NCBI GenBank assembly: GCA_902363675.1
Contig: CABJAV010000011.1
Location: forward strand, 1-64,000
Direction of reading: 5' to 3'
From: Lachnospiraceae bacterium
Lineage (GTDB): Bacteria; Bacillota; Clostridia; Lachnospirales; Lachnospiraceae
DNA length: 64,000 nt
Shown: positions 15,128 to 24,454 of the stretch, piece after piece
Layout of the letters: each line of letters opens with the position of its first letter
Numbering within the stretch: the first letter of the stretch is position 1
The notes under the pieces: model-generated
Seen by the model: only the letters and a program-made list of their open reading frames with translations
Told to the model about the DNA's origin: nothing
Databases searched by the model: none
Made by a program: the position numbers and the translations under genes

Positions 15128-16600
15128 ATGAGAAAATATGCAGGGATGAGAAGTATTGCATGTCTGGCAATCTGTGGAGTTTTGATGACCTCCGTGGTAA
15201 GTCCGGAAGCTGCAACACTTATGGTACAGAAAACAAATCAAAAGCACAATATTGCAACTGCAAAAGGATCGTATGCGAACTGGGATGGCGTATCGGATGG
15301 CACGCAGTTTTTGGATAATCAGGGCAATGTGTGCATTGCATATAATACAAAGAGCAACATTGTAATTGTGAAGACAAAAAATGGAAAGCCTGTCAAAAAG
15401 ACGATTACATTGAAGAAGAAATCCTCTGTTTTTGGCGATGTTACATGCGATTCTGACGGAAATTTTTATGTAGTTACGGGAAAGACAAATAAAACAAATA
15501 ATACAGAGACAAAAACGATTTTTGTTTCCAAGTATGATGCCAATGGAAAGCTTCTTGCAAGTGTGGGGGACAATGGTTCCTCGAGTCTGGCGCATTATTA
15601 TGGTGATAGTTTTTATACCCAAACTCCTTTTGGTGGAGGAAATTGTGATATTGCAGTAAATGGTGATTATGTTGCTGTCAACTATGCGAGAAAAATGTAT
15701 AGTGGTCATCAGAGCAATTCGCTTTTTCTTGTGAACCGGAAGACGATGCAGAAGGAAAGTGTGGAAAGTTACTATAATTCCCATTCCTTTGCGCAGCGTG
15801 TGGTTCCGTGGGGAGAAGGATTTCTTCTTGCCAGTGAGGGCGATTGTTATGACCGCGCATTTACCGTTTCAGAGTTAAAGATGCCGGGAACCGGTGATGG
15901 AATAAGTGATGATCTAATCAACAATACAGATTTTCCGGATGACTGGGAAATCATTTATGATAATACATATTCGGACGAGGCATCGAAAACATGGACATGT
16001 GATTCACAAAATATTTTCTCATTCTGGATCAGCAAAGGTGCATTTGACCGTTATGACATGTTTGAGGTAAATGATAACTTTGCCCGCATGGGTGGTATTG
16101 CGACGGGAGATGTGCATAACGCGGCTATGGTGGCGATATCAGCACCGTCTTTGAGCAGCAAGGCCAAAAAGGAAAATCAGCAGTTGTTTATTCAGATTTT
16201 TGACCCGAATGCGGATCTAACCACAGCGAATGGATATATTACATCCGGCACGCGCAGTGGCTTAAGTGGAAAAAATGGTGATGAAAATGCAACGGATTAT
16301 GGTGTAAAATGGCTCACAAATTATGACAAAACATATACCATCGAAAATCCGCAGGTTGTAGCTACAGATGCGGGAAATTATGTGATTTTGTTTGAACGTT
16401 ATAAAAAATACAGTTATCAGGGCGTGTATGCAATTGTTGTTGATGCCAAAGGAAATGTGATACAGAAGACGAAGAAACTTGCCGCTTCCGCTTATCTGAC
16501 CCCAAGCAGAATGCCGGTTTATTCCAAAGGAAAAGTATGGTGGGCTGGAAACAAAACGAAGGGGACAGATATCTATATTTATTCTTATGCGGTTAAGTAA
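15128..16600 (+). CDS. Secreted protein of unknown function, possibly a beta-propeller
   Basis: 490 residues from ATG 15128 (AAGGAAA 8 bases upstream). A Sec signal peptide (MRSIACLAICGVLMTSVVS, cleavage near PEAA) precedes a Gly/Asp/Tyr-rich, strand-rich body with repeated patterns like FLDNQGNVCIAYNTKSN, CDSDGNFYVVTGK and DAKGNVIQKTKKL, spaced about 60-80 residues apart. Such repeats suggest a beta-propeller or similar surface fold. There is no lipobox, sortase motif or S-layer domain. No catalytic motif is seen. Confidence 0.7.
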   Translation: MRKYAGMRSIACLAICGVLMTSVVSPEAATLMVQKTNQKHNIATAKGSYANWDGVSDGTQFLDNQGNVCIAYNTKSNIVIVKTKNGKPVKKTITLKKKSSVFGDVTCDSDGNFYVVTGKTNKTNNTETKTIFVSKYDANGKLLASVGDNGSSSLAHYYGDSFYTQTPFGGGNCDIAVNGDYVAVNYARKMYSGHQSNSLFLVNRKTMQKESVESYYNSHSFAQRVVPWGEGFLLASEGDCYDRAFTVSELKMPGTGDGISDDLINNTDFPDDWEIIYDNTYSDEASKTWTCDSQNIFSFWISKGAFDRYDMFEVNDNFARMGGIATGDVHNAAMVAISAPSLSSKAKKENQQLFIQIFDPNADLTTANGYITSGTRSGLSGKNGDENATDYGVKWLTNYDKTYTIENPQVVATDAGNYVILFERYKKYSYQGVYAIVVDAKGNVIQKTKKLAASAYLTPSRMPVYSKGKVWWAGNKTKGTDIYIYSYAVK

Positions 16601-16610
16601 AGGAGTACAT

Positions 16611-17162
16611 ATGAAGATAGCAGTATATTGTGGTTCTGATTTTGGAAACAATGAGGAATATGCAAAAGCCGCCAGAGAACTAGGACAGTGGATCGGTAAA
16701 AGTAAGCATACACTTGTATATGGAGGTGGAGAATCCGGATTGATGGGAGCTGTTGCAAAGGAAGTTCATGCAGAAGGCAGCGAGGTTATTGGTGTGATTC
16801 CGGGGAATGTGGAGTTTATTAAGTCACGCCCACAACCATATGTGACAAAATTGATTACTACAACGAATATGAGTGAGCGAAAGCAGAAAATGCTGGATCT
16901 CGCAGATGTGTTTATCGCCTTGCCGGGAGGTATCGGAACGCTTGATGAAATTTCAGAGGCAATAACACTTACGAAAATCGGTGTATTTCAGAAACCATGT
17001 ATTTTGTTCAATCGAAACAGTTTTTATGCACCGTTACAAGAGATGTTAAAGAAGATGGAACAGGCTGGATTTTTATGGGAAGAACATATGGGACATGTGT
17101 TGTTTTCGGATCATGTGAATGAGATTGAGGCGTTTATAGATAAGTTCAATAGTGCTCAATGA
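16611..17162 (+). CDS. LOG family protein (TIGR00730 Rossmann fold nucleoside-5'-monophosphate phosphoribohydrolase)
   Basis: 183 residues from ATG 16611, with AAAGGAG 6 bases upstream. It has the hallmark PGGIGTLDE and the N-terminal Rossmann strand (IAVYCGSDFG), as well as YGGGESGLMGAVA. LOG enzymes split nucleoside monophosphates into base and ribose 5-phosphate. In bacteria the physiological substrate is usually purine monophosphates. It starts 10 bases after the preceding secreted protein and is probably co-transcribed with it. Confidence 0.9.
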   Translation: MKIAVYCGSDFGNNEEYAKAARELGQWIGKSKHTLVYGGGESGLMGAVAKEVHAEGSEVIGVIPGNVEFIKSRPQPYVTKLITTTNMSERKQKMLDLADVFIALPGGIGTLDEISEAITLTKIGVFQKPCILFNRNSFYAPLQEMLKKMEQAGFLWEEHMGHVLFSDHVNEIEAFIDKFNSAQ

Positions 17163-17191
17163 ATCGATGAGTGAAAAAGAAGGAGATCGTG

Positions 17192-18019
17192 TTGAGAAAA
17201 CATAAAGGAATCATAATTACGGCCACGATTTTGCTGGCAGCCATTGCAGTAGTGGCAGGAAACCGTTTTGTAAAGAATCAGGATAATAACGAAAAGAATT
17301 CCAGGGAAACAGAGAAAGTTGACGTTGCCGAAAAGAAAGTCGAAGTGAAGAAGGAAACAAGTCTGCAGAAAGAGGCTACAGAGATTAGCGAGACAACAGA
17401 GATTACAGAGGTTGCCGTAAATACAGAAACACAGAAGACATCGGATTTCTACATTTCCAAAATTCCGGATGACATTTTTGAAAAAATGCAGGGAAAATCA
17501 TACAAAGCAGACTGCACAGTGCCACGGGACGAGCTTCGATATGTTCATGTCCTGCATATGGGATTTGACGGACAGACAAAGGAAGGCGAGCTGGTCGTAA
17601 ACAAAGCCATTGCAGATGACGTGCTTTCTATCTTTGAGGAATTGTATCAGGCAGACTATCCGATTGAAAAAGTGGAATTGGTAGATGCGTACAATGCTGA
17701 TGATGAGGAATCCATGAGCCATAATAATTCTTCAGCATTTAACTTCCGGTTCATCTCCCACACCACAAAGATCTCAAAACATGGTCTGGGTATGGCTGTG
17801 GATATCAATACGCTGTACAATCCGTATGTGAAGACGGTAGACGGAAAATTGTCCATTGAACCGGCCAATGCTACGGCATATGTAGACCGTAGCAAGGATT
17901 TTCCATACAAAATCGATCATGATGATTTGTGCTATAAGCTTTTTACAAAGTATGGATTTACCTGGGGTGGCGATTGGACGCATTCTAAGGACTATCAGCA
18001 TTTTGAGAGAGATTATTGA
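17192..18019 (+). CDS. D-alanyl-D-alanine carboxypeptidase-like protein, peptidase M15 family
   Basis: About 275 residues from TTG 17192, with AAGGAG 6 bases upstream; a GTG at 17171 is an alternative start. An N-terminal membrane anchor (IIITATILLAAIAVVAG) is followed by a Lys/Glu/Thr-rich spacer and a C-terminal catalytic domain. The zinc-site motifs of M15 are visible: KHGLGMAVDIN (His and Asp) and DYQHFER (second His). It should trim peptidoglycan peptides outside the cell. It is immediately followed by a T-box leader for the next gene. Confidence 0.82.
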   Translation: MRKHKGIIITATILLAAIAVVAGNRFVKNQDNNEKNSRETEKVDVAEKKVEVKKETSLQKEATEISETTEITEVAVNTETQKTSDFYISKIPDDIFEKMQGKSYKADCTVPRDELRYVHVLHMGFDGQTKEGELVVNKAIADDVLSIFEELYQADYPIEKVELVDAYNADDEESMSHNNSSAFNFRFISHTTKISKHGLGMAVDINTLYNPYVKTVDGKLSIEPANATAYVDRSKDFPYKIDHDDLCYKLFTKYGFTWGGDWTHSKDYQHFERDY

Positions 18020-18084
18020 GAATATTTTTCAAAAATACTCGAGAGATAAGAAGAAAGAGGTTTAAAAAATTCGAAAAAATAACC

Positions 18085-18112
18085 TTGACATATTTGTACA
18101 TGGGGCTATAAT
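18085..18112 (+). promoter_or_regulatory. Promoter of the T-box/BASS transporter unit
   Basis: TTGACA (18085-18090), 16-bp spacer, TATAAT (18107-18112). Confidence 0.85.
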
Positions 18113-18169
18113 AGCAAAAGAAAATATAGTTCACCAAAATTCGTTGATGAGAACAAAATCATAGCTATG

Positions 18170-18402
18170 ATTATTTGCAGAGAGTCTGTGGCTGGTGCGA
18201 ACAGACAATAATCGGATATTGATTATCCTCTCTAAGAAGCGGGCTGAAAGCAGTTAGTTGTAAGTAAACTTCGCCGGTCTCCTCCGTTATGGGATAGCAT
18301 ATGTTGGTATGTGAAGTGTCACAGAGATTTTCTGTGGAATTAGGGTGGTATCGCGGATTTTATTCGTCCCTTTCCAGTTTATTCTGGGAAGGGACTTTTT
18401 TG
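18170..18402 (+). promoter_or_regulatory. T-box leader (tRNA-sensing riboswitch) with terminator
   Basis: The T-box sequence AATTAGGGTGGTATCGCGG (near 18338-18356) precedes a terminator whose arms are GTCCC...GGGAC with TTTTTT (18366-18402). Upstream are the Stem I base (AGAGAG at 18179-18184 with CTCTCT at 18227-18232), a GGTGCGA apical loop, and the CCGTTA segment usual before stem III. The bases just before CTCTCT (GATATTGATTATC) should contain the specifier codon. I cannot fix the register, so the amino acid is not assigned; Ile codons are among the possibilities. It controls the downstream transporter gene. Confidence 0.85.
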
Positions 18403-18424
18403 TGAACAAAAAGGAGGAAATGTA

Positions 18425-19426
18425 ATGAAAGCATTACAAAAATTCAGTAAATTTTTATCGGATTACACATCTGTGGTGGTAATAGCCATTGCGATTGTAA
18501 CATTTATCGTTCCGGGCATGATGGGATGGGTAAACTATCAATTGTTTACGGATCCGGTTTCTAACAAGTTTACCTGTCAATCCATCATTATCGGTGTAAT
18601 TATGTTTAGTATGGGACTGACTTTGACTACAGAAGATTTTAAGATTCTGGCACAGAGACCATTTGATATTTGTGTAGGTGCATTGGCACAGTATCTGATT
18701 ATGCCGTTTCTGGCGTTTGCATTGACAAAGGCATTGCACCTTCCGGATGGCATTGCCCTTGGATTAATTCTGGTAGGATGTTGCCCGGGTGGTGTGTCAT
18801 CCAACATCATGTCCTATCTTTGTGGCGGGGATGTGGCTTTTTCTGTAGGAATGACAACAGTATCAACAATTCTTTCTCCGATTATGACACCGCTTATGGT
18901 TTCTCTGTTGGCGAGCGGAGCAAATATTTCCATCAAGGCGTTGCCAATGTTGATTTCCATTGTTGAAACCGTGATTCTTCCGGTTGCGCTTGGATTTCTT
19001 CTGAATTATTTGCTCGGCAAAAAGAAAACCTTTAGCGAGATACAGAAAGTAATGCCAGGAGTTGCGGTATTAGGATTGGCTTGTGTTGTAGGTGGTGTTG
19101 TTTCCTCACAGGGCGATAAATTCTTCCAGTCAGGTGCTGTCATTTTCATTGCGGTATTTCTTCATAATGGGCTGGGTTATCTGCTTGGTTATGGTGCAGG
19201 AAAGCTTGTTGGCATGAACACAGCAAAGAAGAGAACAATTGCTATCGAAGTTGGTATGCAGAATGCTGGATTGGCAACAAATCTTGCCACAACAACCGCG
19301 CAGTTTTCTGCAACACCGGAATCCGCTATCATCTGTGCTGTTTCCTGTACCTGGCATTCTATTTCAGGAACATTGCTTGCCGGCATGTTTGCCGCTTATG
19401 ATAAACATAAGAAAAAACAACAATAA
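18425..19426 (+). CDS. BASS family sodium-dependent transporter (bile acid:sodium symporter superfamily)
   Basis: 333 residues, about ten membrane helices. Family motifs include IMFSMGLTLTTEDFK, GCCPGGVSSNIMSYLCGGDVA (the substrate/sodium crossover region) and EVGMQNAGLATNLA. Bacterial members carry organic acids, including 2-keto acids and pantothenate precursors, not necessarily bile acids. Control by a T-box is informative: uptake or export rises when a specific tRNA is uncharged, so the substrate is likely tied to one amino acid, perhaps as its keto acid. The start has AAGGAGG. Confidence 0.9.
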   Translation: MKALQKFSKFLSDYTSVVVIAIAIVTFIVPGMMGWVNYQLFTDPVSNKFTCQSIIIGVIMFSMGLTLTTEDFKILAQRPFDICVGALAQYLIMPFLAFALTKALHLPDGIALGLILVGCCPGGVSSNIMSYLCGGDVAFSVGMTTVSTILSPIMTPLMVSLLASGANISIKALPMLISIVETVILPVALGFLLNYLLGKKKTFSEIQKVMPGVAVLGLACVVGGVVSSQGDKFFQSGAVIFIAVFLHNGLGYLLGYGAGKLVGMNTAKKRTIAIEVGMQNAGLATNLATTTAQFSATPESAIICAVSCTWHSISGTLLAGMFAAYDKHKKKQQ

Positions 19427-19445
19427 ACAAATATAAATATATAGG

Positions 19446-19506
19446 TTGACATATCGGAAATTAAGATGTAACATAACGGTGTTATCTAACATAACAACGT
19501 TATGTT
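19446..19506 (+). promoter_or_regulatory. Promoter with two tandem TetR-type operators
   Basis: TTGACA (19446-19451), 17-bp spacer, TAACAT (19469-19474). Two palindromes overlap the -10 and the start region: AACATAAC-GGT-GTTATCTA (19470-19488, imperfect) and AACATAAC-AAC-GTTATGTT (19488-19506, perfect 8-bp arms). The 18-base spacing places two repressor dimers side by side. The gene behind them is the TetR regulator, so autorepression is likely. Confidence 0.75.
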
Positions 19507-19556
19507 GCATTTTTATTTACAGGGAACTGAATATTTACGGTTCCAGGGAGAACACA

Positions 19557-20183
19557 ATGGCAGAAAAGAAGATACATGACAGCAAGACGAAGATCCAACT
19601 TATGAAATGCGCCAAGAAAGAATTTATGGAAAAAGGCTTTCAGGGAGCATCTCTTCGCAGTATCTGCCAGAAAGCGGGTGTTACAACCGGAGCATTGTAC
19701 TTCTTCTTTCAGGACAAAGACGATTTGTTCTGTGAAGTGGTTGGCGATTTTATGGATCGGCTCAATGCAATTATTCGTGAGCATTTTTCCTTCGAAGTAC
19801 AGGAAATGAAAAGCGGCAAGGCAACCGAACACGATGAAAGCAGCGATTTTGAATCGATGGCACAGATTGTGCATGAGCTGTATACCTATCGGGATGAAGT
19901 GCTTCTGGTACTGACGAAATCACAGGGATCAAGCATGGAACATATGCTGGATCGCCTGGTGGATCAGATGGATGAACACAATGCATTTATCTGTGAGGCA
20001 ATGTGTCAGGCATATGGCGTTCCGATGGTGGAGAAAAACGTTGTTCACTGGATGTCGCATTCGCAGATTGATATGTTCATATTTATGGTGACACATATTG
20101 ACAATGAGGAGGAAGCACTTCAGTTTGCAGAAAAGGGAGTAAAATATCTGCTGGCAGGCTGGTATGGTCTGGTAAAATCATAG
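19557..20183 (+). CDS. TetR/AcrR family transcriptional regulator
   Basis: 208 residues from ATG 19557 with CAGGGAGA 8 bases upstream; a longer frame upstream runs through the operators and is not used. The N-terminal helix-turn-helix is clear (AKKEFMEKGFQGASLRSICQ, then KAGVTTGALYFFFQDKDDLF). The C-terminal ligand domain is all helical. It probably represses itself through the tandem operators at 19470-19506 and regulates the ABC exporter that follows. The inducer is unknown. Confidence 0.9.
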   Translation: MAEKKIHDSKTKIQLMKCAKKEFMEKGFQGASLRSICQKAGVTTGALYFFFQDKDDLFCEVVGDFMDRLNAIIREHFSFEVQEMKSGKATEHDESSDFESMAQIVHELYTYRDEVLLVLTKSQGSSMEHMLDRLVDQMDEHNAFICEAMCQAYGVPMVEKNVVHWMSHSQIDMFIFMVTHIDNEEEALQFAEKGVKYLLAGWYGLVKS

Positions 20184-20206
20184 GTCTTTCGCGAAGAGCG
20201 GGAGAC
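20182..20206 (+). other. Hairpin between tetR and the ABC genes
   Basis: GGTCTTTCGC (20182-20191) pairs with GCGGGAGACC (20197-20206) with two G-U pairs and a 5-base loop. No T-tract follows, so it is not a standard terminator. It may be a processing or partial-attenuation site. Confidence 0.4.
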
Positions 20207-20280
20207 CTAAAAAAAGAACTGATGGTTAGATAAAACTAATAATGGTGCGGTAAGTAAAACTAAAAAGAAAGGGAGTAGCT

Positions 20281-20997
20281 ATGTCAGAAGAAGAAAGAAA
20301 GTTTTTGGAAATTGTAGATTTAAAGAAAGGGTTTGGAAGCGGTGAGACGCGTCAGGAGGTTCTTCGCGGTATGAATTTCTCTGTCGCAAAAGGTGAGTTC
20401 TGTGTGCTTTTAGGACCATCAGGTTCCGGAAAATCCACATTATTGAACATCATTGGAGGTATTGATAATGCAGACAGTGGTTACATCAATATTAATGGAG
20501 ATAAGCTGGAGGATATGAGTGAAAAAAAGCTCACACAGTACCGCAGAAAGCATCTGGGTTATGTGTTCCAGATGTACAATCTCATCGCAAACCTCAATGT
20601 AAAAGAGAATATTGAGGTAGGAGCTTATCTGTCAGACAATGCGCTGGATATTGACGATCTGCTTCATACACTGGGACTTTACGAACACAGATATAAGCTG
20701 CCGAATCAGCTTTCCGGTGGACAGCAGCAGCGTGTCTCCATTGGCCGTGCCATTGTAAAGAATCCGGATATTCTGCTGTGTGATGAGCCGACAGGAGCTT
20801 TGGACTACAATACTTCGAAGGAAATTTTAAAGCTGATTGAGGATGTAAACAGGAAATATGGCAATACCATTATCATGGTTACACATAATGAGGCAATCAA
20901 AAACATGGCAGATCACGTAATCAAGCTCCGTGACGGAGCGGTGCGTCATAACGATATAAATACAAACAAAATCTCTGCAGATGAACTTGAGTGGTAA
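20281..20997 (+). CDS. ABC transporter ATP-binding protein (MacB/LolD type)
   Basis: 238 residues. Walker [10 protein letters not shown], signature [15 protein letters not shown] and Walker [13 protein letters not shown] identify the FtsE/MacB/LolD class of ATPases that work with FtsX-type permeases. The gene has AAAGGGAG upstream. The next gene is the matching large permease, so the pair is probably an exporter or a lipoprotein/peptide-handling complex controlled by the adjacent TetR protein. Confidence 0.92.
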   Translation: MSEEERKFLEIVDLKKGFGSGETRQEVLRGMNFSVAKGEFCVLLGPSGSGKSTLLNIIGGIDNADSGYININGDKLEDMSEKKLTQYRRKHLGYVFQMYNLIANLNVKENIEVGAYLSDNALDIDDLLHTLGLYEHRYKLPNQLSGGQQQRVSIGRAIVKNPDILLCDEPTGALDYNTSKEILKLIEDVNRKYGNTIIMVTHNEAIKNMADHVIKLRDGAVRHNDINTNKISADELEW

Positions 20998-21007
20998 GGG
21001 GGCAGTT

Positions 21008-23713
21008 ATGAGTAAGAAAAAAGTGAGAAATCCCCTGATCAAGCGAATACCGAAAGAATTGATCGGAGACTGGAAGAAATATCTTGTTGTATTTTTATTC
21101 CTCGTGCTTACAATCGGTTTTGTGTCTGGTATGTATGTCGCAAATGAGAGTATGTTGAAGTCTGCTGCGGACGGCGTAAAAGAGTACAAACAGGAAGATG
21201 GACATTTCGAGTTGAAAAAGCAGGCGGATGATGCATTGCTGTCTGCAATTGAAACCGGAGAGAAAGCAGATGTAAAGCAGTATTATCTGGACGAAGCAAA
21301 AAAGAAGCTGGATAAAAAATTTCCAAAGAAATTTAAATCCACTTTCGATGAAAAGTTCAAAAGCAAGTTTGATGCTCAGTTCTCTGCACAGGTAAAACAG
21401 ACACTTGTAGCACAGGGAATGGATGAGCAGACCGTCGCAGCGATGCTGCCGGCCGCTGTAAAACAGGCAAAGGCGGATGGTACATACAAGAATGCTTACG
21501 ATAAGGCATACAGCAGTGCGTACACAGACGCTTACGACAAAGCCTATGATGAGGCATGGAAGAAAGCACAGGATAAGATCGAAGACAAATATGCCGATGC
21601 CGAAGAAAAGTATGAATTAAATGATCCGGACTTTAAGGCAACAAAGACAACCGTGTATGAGAATTTCTTCCGAAACGAGGAGGAAGATTATAATAACGAT
21701 GGCAAAAAGGATGGTACGATCCGTGTCTTTCCACAGACGGAAGATATCAACCTGGCATGCCTGTTAAAAGGAAGTTTTCCACAGACAAAAGACGAAATCG
21801 CCATTGACCGTATGCATGCAGACAATGTAGGTGTCACAGTTGGAGATACAATCACCATCAGCGGAGAAACCTATAAGATCGTTGGTCTGTTGGCATATGT
21901 CAATTATTCTACATTACATGAGAAAACGACAGATCTGATGTTTGATGCTTTGAAATTTGATGTGGCAATGGTCACACCAGAGGGCTTTGACCGTCTTCAT
22001 AAGAGTGTGCATTATACATATGCATGGAAGTATGAAAACGAGCCGGAAGATGATGCACAGGAAAAAATACAGTCCGACAATTTCATGCGTGCTCTGTTGA
22101 CACAGGTGGTAGTTGCGGACAACGAATTGGAAGATTACACACCAAAATATGGCAATCCGGCAATCAATTTTGCAACCGATGATATGGGATCGGATAAAGC
22201 GATGGGTGGCGTACTTTTGGATATTCTGATTGTAATTATCGCTTTTATCTTTGCTGTTACGATCAGCAATACCATTGCAAAAGAAGCTTCTGCCATCGGA
22301 ACACTGCGCGCTTCCGGTTATACGAAGGGAGAACTTATACGACATTATCTTTCCATGCCAGTGATCGTAACGCTTCTGGCGGCGATTGTGGGAAATATTT
22401 TGGGATACACAGTATTCAAAAATGTGGTAGTGTCCATGTATTATAACAGTTATAGTCTGCCGACATATTATACAATCTGGAATCCGGATGCCTTTTTCAA
22501 GACAACGCTGATTCCAGTAATTCTGATGCTTGTGGTCAACCTGATTGTCATTGTGCGGATGATGCAGCACACACCGTTGCAGTTCTTACGCCATGATCTG
22601 AAAAAGACAAAGAACAAAAAGGCCATGCGTCTGCCAAGATGGAAATTCTTAAGTCGTTTTCGTCTGCGTATCATGTTCCAGAATGTAGCGAATTATCTGA
22701 TTCTTTTTGTGGGTATTTTCTTTATCATGGTCATGCTTGCGATGGCAGTAGGAATGCCGGATACACTTGATTACTACAAGAATAATACAGACGGAATGAT
22801 GTTCGCCAAGTACCAGTATGTACTGAAGTCATACGAGGATGAAGACAACAATCTGATTACAACGGATAACAAAGAGGCAGAAAAATTCGACATGACTTCG
22901 CTGGAGAAAAAGAGCGATGCATTGAATGAGGAGATTTCTGTTTATGGAATTGAAAAAGACAGTAAGTATGTAAAGATCAAAAAGCTGAATTCATTGAAAA
23001 AGAATGAGGTTTACATCTCGGCATCTTTTGCGGATAAATATGGAATCCGTGTTGGTGATACTGTATCATTGGATGAGAAATATGAGAACAAGACCTACAA
23101 ATTTAAAGTTGCGGGACTCTATCATAAATCCCAGAGTCTTGCCGTCTTTATGTCCATCGATAACTATGGAAAGGTGTTTGATCTCAAAGAGAATGCGTTT
23201 AGCGGATTCCTTTCGGACAGCGAAATCATGGATATTGATGAGGACAATATCGCAACAACAATCACGATACATGATATTACCAAAATGGCAGATCAGCTCG
23301 ATCATTCCATGGGTTCGTATATGACCTATTTCCAGATTTTATGCATTCTTCTGGCAGCAGTCATGATTTATCTTCTGACAAAGCTGATTATTGAAAAGAA
23401 TGAGAATGCAATTTCCATGACCAAGATTTTGGGATATGAGAACAAAGAAATTGCCAGTCTGTATCTGCTTTCCACGAGTATTGTGGTAATTATTTCCGAT
23501 GCGGTCAGCGTAATTTTAGGAACCCTTGTTATGAATGCGGCATGGAGAATTATGCTGTTCTCATACAGTGGATGGTTCGCATTCCGCATAAAGCCATTGG
23601 GCTGTGCAAAGATGTTTGGATTTGTACTGATTGGGTATCTGATTGTTATGATCTTTGATTTCCAGAGAATCAAGAAGATTCCGATGGATCGGGCATTGAA
23701 AAATGTGGAATAG
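21008..23713 (+). CDS. FtsX-type ABC transporter permease with a long lysine-rich extracellular region
   Basis: 901 residues from ATG 21008 (GGGGG 5 bases upstream); ATG 20981 overlaps the ATPase gene. Membrane helices lie near residue 30, in a block at ~410-530 (first FtsX domain), at ~570 and in the C-terminal block ~775-890 (second FtsX domain). Between helix 1 and the first block is an unusual charged helical stretch of ~130 residues with Lys/Phe/Asp repeats (FKSTFDEKFKSKFDAQF) and Ala/Tyr/Asp repeats (YDKAYSSAYTDAYDKAYDEA). It is probably a coiled stalk outside the cell. The substrate is unknown; antimicrobial peptide or drug export is plausible. Confidence 0.88.
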   Translation: MSKKKVRNPLIKRIPKELIGDWKKYLVVFLFLVLTIGFVSGMYVANESMLKSAADGVKEYKQEDGHFELKKQADDALLSAIETGEKADVKQYYLDEAKKKLDKKFPKKFKSTFDEKFKSKFDAQFSAQVKQTLVAQGMDEQTVAAMLPAAVKQAKADGTYKNAYDKAYSSAYTDAYDKAYDEAWKKAQDKIEDKYADAEEKYELNDPDFKATKTTVYENFFRNEEEDYNNDGKKDGTIRVFPQTEDINLACLLKGSFPQTKDEIAIDRMHADNVGVTVGDTITISGETYKIVGLLAYVNYSTLHEKTTDLMFDALKFDVAMVTPEGFDRLHKSVHYTYAWKYENEPEDDAQEKIQSDNFMRALLTQVVVADNELEDYTPKYGNPAINFATDDMGSDKAMGGVLLDILIVIIAFIFAVTISNTIAKEASAIGTLRASGYTKGELIRHYLSMPVIVTLLAAIVGNILGYTVFKNVVVSMYYNSYSLPTYYTIWNPDAFFKTTLIPVILMLVVNLIVIVRMMQHTPLQFLRHDLKKTKNKKAMRLPRWKFLSRFRLRIMFQNVANYLILFVGIFFIMVMLAMAVGMPDTLDYYKNNTDGMMFAKYQYVLKSYEDEDNNLITTDNKEAEKFDMTSLEKKSDALNEEISVYGIEKDSKYVKIKKLNSLKKNEVYISASFADKYGIRVGDTVSLDEKYENKTYKFKVAGLYHKSQSLAVFMSIDNYGKVFDLKENAFSGFLSDSEIMDIDEDNIATTITIHDITKMADQLDHSMGSYMTYFQILCILLAAVMIYLLTKLIIEKNENAISMTKILGYENKEIASLYLLSTSIVVIISDAVSVILGTLVMNAAWRIMLFSYSGWFAFRIKPLGCAKMFGFVLIGYLIVMIFDFQRIKKIPMDRALKNVE

Positions 23714-23735
23714 AAAATATAAAATGATTTCATCC

Positions 23736-24278
23736 TTATACCTGTTCCTTAAGTGATGTTTTTTGCAATATTGCATAAATGATAACTGCATATACGCCAC
23801 CAATGAGTGCGGTAATCAGCTGTGTGACAGAAAACTGCAATTGCAGTGCATGGAGCATCGGCTGCATTTTTACCGGTAACATGTTCGGCAAAATAAGAAG
23901 AGAAATCAAAAACCCCATGAACAAAGCTTTTAATATGGCTCCGATACCGATTGAGACCGAAAGTCCGGCTGTCTTTCCGAACTTATTTCGAAGCAATGCG
24001 ACCATAACAACGAGAATGACATTTCCAATTATGATACATGGAAACAGGGCAGGGACAGCTGCCATAACAGGCATTCCGGTAATGAAAAAAGAAGTGATTG
24101 GTGTGATAATACTCAGAATGATACCGCAGGCAAGTCCGGCATAAATTGCAGTCAGGATCAGCGCGGCATTGATAACTGGTCCGGTGATATATACACTTAA
24201 ATTCTTAAAAAACTGGCTTATGATGCAGATGGCAAGCATAATGGCAGTAACAGTGATTTGTTTGGTTTTTAGTTTCAT
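23736..24278 (-). CDS. ECF transporter S component (substrate not assigned)
   Basis: 180 residues with about six membrane helices. The opening MKLKTKQITVTAIMLAICII and the internal pattern SFFITGMPVMAAVPALFP...GN are typical of the substrate-binding S components of energy-coupling factor vitamin transporters. No ECF ATPase or T subunit is adjacent, so it presumably shares a common module elsewhere. No riboswitch is seen in front of it. The start has AAGGAGGAAAG on the minus strand. It converges with the exporter gene with only 22 bases between them. Confidence 0.85.
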   Translation of the reverse strand: MKLKTKQITVTAIMLAICIISQFFKNLSVYITGPVINAALILTAIYAGLACGIILSIITPITSFFITGMPVMAAVPALFPCIIIGNVILVVMVALLRNKFGKTAGLSVSIGIGAILKALFMGFLISLLILPNMLPVKMQPMLHALQLQFSVTQLITALIGGVYAVIIYAILQKTSLKEQV

Positions 24279-24391
24279 AATTCTTTCCTCCTTAAAATTT
24301 ACACCATAGTAATGATACGCCTGTAAAAAGTGAAATGCAATGATTCTTGTTTTTTATGGAGTGCTAAATTATAATGAAATTGGAAACTCGC

Positions 24392-24437
24392 GTCAGCCCA
24401 TTTGTTGAAAGCAAATTTTGCATGGACTAATGTTCAA
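24392..24437 (+). repeat. Dispersed palindromic repeat, copy 1
   Basis: This stretch (GTCAGCCCATTTGTTGAAAG, then CAAATTTTGCATGGACTAATGTTCAA) is a slightly worn copy of the palindromic element at 25498-25544. It lies just before the ribosome binding site of the amidase gene. Confidence 0.65.
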
Positions 24438-24454
24438 ATGTCATGGAGAAAAAT

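Noticed and set aside
17171..17191. GTG 17171 as the start of the M15 peptidase
   Set aside because: The AAGGAG lies downstream of this codon and fits TTG 17192 at 6 bases. GTG 17189 would be only 3 bases from it.
20182..20206. Terminator after tetR
   Set aside because: A good stem exists but no T-tract follows, so I list it only as a hairpin.
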